From Deltaproteobacteria bacterium HGW-Deltaproteobacteria-15 (lineage in GTDB: Bacteria; Desulfobacterota; DSM-4660; Desulfatiglandales; HGW-15): a stretch of 64,000 nucleotides of DNA. The stretch spans positions 41,951 through 105,950 of the forward strand of contig PHBH01000041.1 in NCBI GenBank assembly GCA_002840535.1, written 5' to 3'. The notes under the pieces are model-generated. The model saw only the letters and a list, made by a program, of their open reading frames with translations, was not told the DNA's origin and made no database searches. Shown here piece by piece: positions 61,487 to 64,000 of the stretch; the first letter of the stretch is position 1, and each line of letters opens with the position of its first letter. A program made the translations under genes and the position numbers.

Positions 61487-61609
61487 TACCTATTATGGAG
61501 AGCATAAAAGAGTTTACATTTATCTCACAGAGCACACAGAGTGAGTTGGTGTGCGAATCGACGGCAGAATCGAGATGCCGGCTATTGTCTATGCTCTGAA
61601 AAAGAAAGT

Positions 61610-61640
61610 TTGACCTGTTTTTGGCAAAAAAACAGGTCAA
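61610..61640. terminator. Bidirectional hairpin between glyA and ftsZ
   Basis: TTGACCTGTTTTT and AAAAACAGGTCAA are perfect 13-bp arms around a 5-base loop. It lies between the converging glyA and ftsZ genes, 8 bases past the ftsZ stop. The A/T run inside the stem gives a U-tract on both strands, which suits a terminator working in both directions, although the stem is only moderately GC-rich. Confidence 0.65.
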
Positions 61641-61647
61641 GATTGCT

Positions 61648-62769
61648 CTACTGGAAAACCTGAGGACGTTCCTCATTCAAAGCTCTCCTCCTCACCTTGC
61701 GACGCTGGTAGGCCGGAGCATCGAGAACGTCCAGGTTCTCTCCCTCCTGCCCTCTCACCTGCCATTGTTCATGGGCCTCATCGGGGTTGAGATCCCGGAG
61801 CCGTACGGCCTTGTTCTGTTTCGCCTTGTCGATCCCGGTTGCGATGACCGTGATCTGGACGTCCTCTCCCATATTCTCGTCAAATACGACCCCCCAGAAG
61901 ATCTCCGCCTCTATATCCACTTCTCCCTTGATATAGCTGCACGCGTCGTCAATTTCTTCCATTGTCATGCTTGAGGGTCCGCAGATATTCATCAGGAGGC
62001 CTTTGGCGCCGCTTATCGTGATGTCTTCCAGCAGCGGGCTGTTGACAGCCTGCTTGGCCGCCTCCAAAGCCCTGTTCTCGCCGCCGGCCCTGCCTGTCCC
62101 CATCATGGCTGTGCCCATCTGTTCCATAACCTTCTTTACGTCCGCGAAATCGAGGTTGATAAACCCGCTGCTGACAATCAGATCCGAGATCCCCTTTACC
62201 GCGTTTAGAAGAACATCATCCGCCCGGGTGATCAGATCCTTCAACATGCTGTTCCTCTTCCCAATGGCCCTGAGTCGTTCATTCGGGATCAGGATGATGG
62301 TATCCGCTTCCTTTTTTAAGCAGTCGATTCCCGCCAGGGCTCGACTCATCCTCTTTTCCCCTTCAAACAAGAACGGCTTCGTCACTACTGCAATCGTCAA
62401 TGCCCCGCTCGCTTTGCACTCGCGCGCGATCACGGGTGTCGCCCCGGTGCCCGTGCCTCCCCCCATGCCGGCGGCCAGGAAAACCATGTCCGCCCCGGTG
62501 ATAAACTCCCGAACTTCGCCGAGAGTCTCCTCTGCGGCCACCCTCCCGATCTCGGGATCGGCGCCTGCACCAAGCCCCTTTGTGATCGAGGCGCCGAGCT
62601 GAATCTTGGAAGCGCAGATCGATCGTTCAAGGTCCTGGATATCCGTGTTCGCGGCAAGAAATTCAACCCCTCGCAGCTTTGCATTGATCATGTTATTGAT
62701 GGCATTGCCTCCGGCGCCCCCGATACCGATCACCTTGATTTTCGCACCGTGCAACAAATCGAAATCCAT
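61648..62769 (-). CDS. ftsZ: Cell division protein FtsZ
   Basis: A 373-residue tubulin-like GTPase that forms the division ring. The glycine-rich start is IKVIGIGGAGGNAINNM, the tubulin signature GMGGGTGTGATPVIA, and the T7 loop INLDFADVKKVMEQMGTAMM. The C-terminal peptide is VLDAPAYQRRKVRR, the usual site for FtsA/ZipA-type partners. GGGGAGGAG lies 5 bases upstream of ATG 62769. It is not in a dcw cluster here but in line with minD, minE and a SYLF gene. It may be a second FtsZ copy; that cannot be judged from this window. Confidence 0.97.
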   Translation of the reverse strand: MDFDLLHGAKIKVIGIGGAGGNAINNMINAKLRGVEFLAANTDIQDLERSICASKIQLGASITKGLGAGADPEIGRVAAEETLGEVREFITGADMVFLAAGMGGGTGTGATPVIARECKASGALTIAVVTKPFLFEGEKRMSRALAGIDCLKKEADTIILIPNERLRAIGKRNSMLKDLITRADDVLLNAVKGISDLIVSSGFINLDFADVKKVMEQMGTAMMGTGRAGGENRALEAAKQAVNSPLLEDITISGAKGLLMNICGPSSMTMEEIDDACSYIKGEVDIEAEIFWGVVFDENMGEDVQITVIATGIDKAKQNKAVRLRDLNPDEAHEQWQVRGQEGENLDVLDAPAYQRRKVRRRALNEERPQVFQ

Positions 62770-62825
62770 ACCGACTCCTCCCCTTTTTCATCCCTCGTAA
62801 TAGATAACAGTCAACATTTCGGATC

Positions 62826-63506
62826 TCACTTTTTGAGTTTGCCTATGGATGAAACCAGTCTCAAGGCGGCGGGGGGCTGTTCTACCTGGCCATACAAAAT
62901 GGACTTGATATTTCCTGTCTGATACATGGCCTCATTCATTTCCCATTGGCTTCCCAGGATCGCCCCTTCCAGGGATATCCCCGCAAACAATCCCTTTGAC
63001 CTGGAATAGGAGAAAATCCCTCCATGAAGCATAACGTCCGTTGCGGCCGTTGCGTGGGCGCCGATCGGCCCGGCTGCAACGGCGACATCCCCGCCGAGCT
63101 TGAAGGAAGTCCTGAGGAATGAATCCATGGCCTTCTGTCCTATAATGACGAGAATCAGATCAATGGATTCGACCCCGATCTGGAAACCCACGCTCCCCGC
63201 GCCCAGGGAGGTAAAGGCGGGCCCCGACCATCTGCCGTCCAGATTGGCGAGCACGACGCCCTTGCCGTAGGATCCCCCCACGATAAGACCGCCCTTGAAC
63301 ATTCCAGGGATGACGGCCAGCCCTGCGCAGTCCCTGAGGAGATCCTCCGGAATCACCTTATCCCTGCTGGTCACCATCTCTTCGATGACGATCCGCGCCT
63401 TGTCGATGAGGAGATCGGCCTCGTCCATGTTTCCGGCGAGGACTGAAGAAGAGGTCAACACAATCATGATGGGTACAATCAGGCATAAGGAGAACGTCTT
63501 CTTCAT
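62826..63506 (-). CDS. Exported SYLF-domain (DUF500) lipid-binding protein
   Basis: A 226-residue protein with a signal peptide (CLIVPIMIVLTSSSVLAGN). The SYLF domain has LRDCAGLAVIPGMFKGGLIV, GGSYGKGVVLANLDG, GVESIDLILVIIGQKAMDSF and LGGDVAVAAGPIGAHA. In eukaryotes this fold binds phosphoinositides; bacterial members are exported and poorly understood. AAAGGA lies 8 bases before the ATG. It is between minE and ftsZ, all leftward, with about 57 bases to ftsZ. Confidence 0.9.
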   Translation of the reverse strand: MKKTFSLCLIVPIMIVLTSSSVLAGNMDEADLLIDKARIVIEEMVTSRDKVIPEDLLRDCAGLAVIPGMFKGGLIVGGSYGKGVVLANLDGRWSGPAFTSLGAGSVGFQIGVESIDLILVIIGQKAMDSFLRTSFKLGGDVAVAAGPIGAHATAATDVMLHGGIFSYSRSKGLFAGISLEGAILGSQWEMNEAMYQTGNIKSILYGQVEQPPAALRLVSSIGKLKK

Positions 63507-63607
63507 AATTCAAATCCTTTCTTCAGAAACGAGCCCAAAACGCATCCCAGGAATACTTTGTTAAGCGGCGCATCAAATTGTGTCATGGAACATTTCTCGA
63601 GTAATGA

Positions 63608-63877
63608 CTAGGCTCGCCGTTCTCTACGCCTTGCCATCCCGATCGGTGTCTTGAGAACCAGAGAGAGGTCGTCCTTCTTGCGAATTTTAAGCTTCACATC
63701 GTCCTTATCGACTTCAAAGTATTTGGAGATGACCTCGACGATCTCGCGCTGCAGATCGCTCAGTATGTCGTTGGAGACATCAAGCTTATCGCAGATCAAA
63801 GCAAATCGAAGTCTTGTCTTGGCGACTTCCTTGCTGTTGTTCTTTCCAATGAACCTTCGAAACCACATGGCAAGCAT
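63608..63877 (-). CDS. minE: Cell division topological specificity factor MinE
   Basis: An 89-residue protein. The N-terminal FRRFIGKNNSKEVAKTRLRF is the membrane-binding and MinD-contacting segment, and the C-terminal DILSDLQREIVEVISKYFEV with VKLKIRKKDDLSLV forms the dimer domain. MinE drives MinD oscillation so that the septum forms at mid-cell. GGGGA lies 5 bases ahead of ATG 63877. The preceding gene is minD. Confidence 0.93.
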   Translation of the reverse strand: MLAMWFRRFIGKNNSKEVAKTRLRFALICDKLDVSNDILSDLQREIVEVISKYFEVDKDDVKLKIRKKDDLSLVLKTPIGMARRRERRA

Positions 63878-63887
63878 CTCTGTCCCC

Positions 63888-64000
63888 TAATTCTTCCCGC
63901 TGAATTTTGACGCGAACTTCCGCCAGATGCTCTTCTGCCCTTTGGGAACCTGTATCGGGAGGTCGGGATCGCCGTTGAGCCGCATGGCGATCCGCTTGAA
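63888..64000 (-). CDS. minD: C-terminal end of septum site-determining protein MinD (partial)
   Basis: The last 37 codons of a leftward gene that extends beyond the window. The end KSIWRKFASKFSGKN is an amphipathic basic C-terminal helix of the sort MinD uses for membrane binding. RIAMRLNGDPDLPIQVPKGQ resembles the MinD stretch preceding it. The stop is 10 bases upstream of minE, the usual minDE order. The identification rests on position plus a short end sequence. Confidence 0.75.

Overview
The window looks like a chromosomal segment of an anaerobic, GC-rich (roughly 55-60%) bacterium, most likely a Desulfobacterota (former Deltaproteobacteria) member. This is inferred from gene content: a sodium-pumping decarboxylase, several TRAP and tripartite tricarboxylate (TTT) carboxylate transporters, two molybdopterin oxidoreductases with Fe-S and NrfD partners, many multi-PAS/cache sensor kinases, a decayed toxin-antitoxin pair, and families of short interspersed repeats. 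No rRNA or tRNA gene was seen.

Layout. 1-7.5 kb: start of a secreted protein, a DUF1328 membrane peptide, a large PAS sensor kinase whose upstream region is a MITE-like repeat, a DUF4142 protein, lactate dehydrogenase and a metallo-beta-lactamase-fold hydrolase. 7.7-19.2 kb: a complete type I-C CRISPR-Cas locus read leftward (cas3, cas5c, cas8c, cas7, cas4, cas1, cas2, leader, array of 22 clear repeats plus a degenerate terminal one). Between cas7 and cas4 lie an in-frame second cas7-like C-terminal tail, a BRO-N protein and a four-helix-bundle protein. 20-24 kb: a TRAP operon and a dead toxin-antitoxin pair, flanked by two direct copies of a ~95-bp repeat. 24.2-28.7 kb: a flavin-reductase-like protein and an oxaloacetate-decarboxylase-type Na+ pump (gamma, alpha/biotin, beta).

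28.8-34.4 kb: a two-component cluster read leftward (cache-HAMP kinase, receiver, receiver-kinase, receiver) ending in a receiver domain fused to a formate/nitrite-type (FNT) channel, the most unusual protein here. 34.9-51.4 kb: a long co-oriented catabolic cluster with an IclR regulator, a four-cluster ferredoxin, NrfD-like membrane subunit, two molybdopterin oxidoreductases without Tat signals, TctB-TctA-TctC, an M24-fold protein with altered metal ligands, an iron alcohol dehydrogenase, and a TRAP DctPQM set. It reads as uptake and oxidation or reduction of one or a few organic acids of unknown identity.

51.4-54.5 kb: a single-domain receiver and an unrecognised secreted protein, bracketed by two direct copies of a ~206-bp repeat. 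54.5-58.5 kb: a tight five-gene cassette (unknown small protein, BtrH-type cysteine acyltransferase, acyl carrier protein, ABC-2 ATPase and permease) that could make and export an acylated product. 58.6-64 kb: an orphan acyl-CoA-synthetase alpha subunit, glyA, and a leftward min/fts group (minD end, minE, a SYLF lipoprotein-like gene, ftsZ).

The candidates most worth following are the receiver-FNT channel fusion with its signalling cluster, the apparently mosaic type I-C cas operon, the BtrH/ACP/ABC cassette and the two-molybdoenzyme catabolic cluster. All functions are assigned by reading motifs by eye; no database search was possible.
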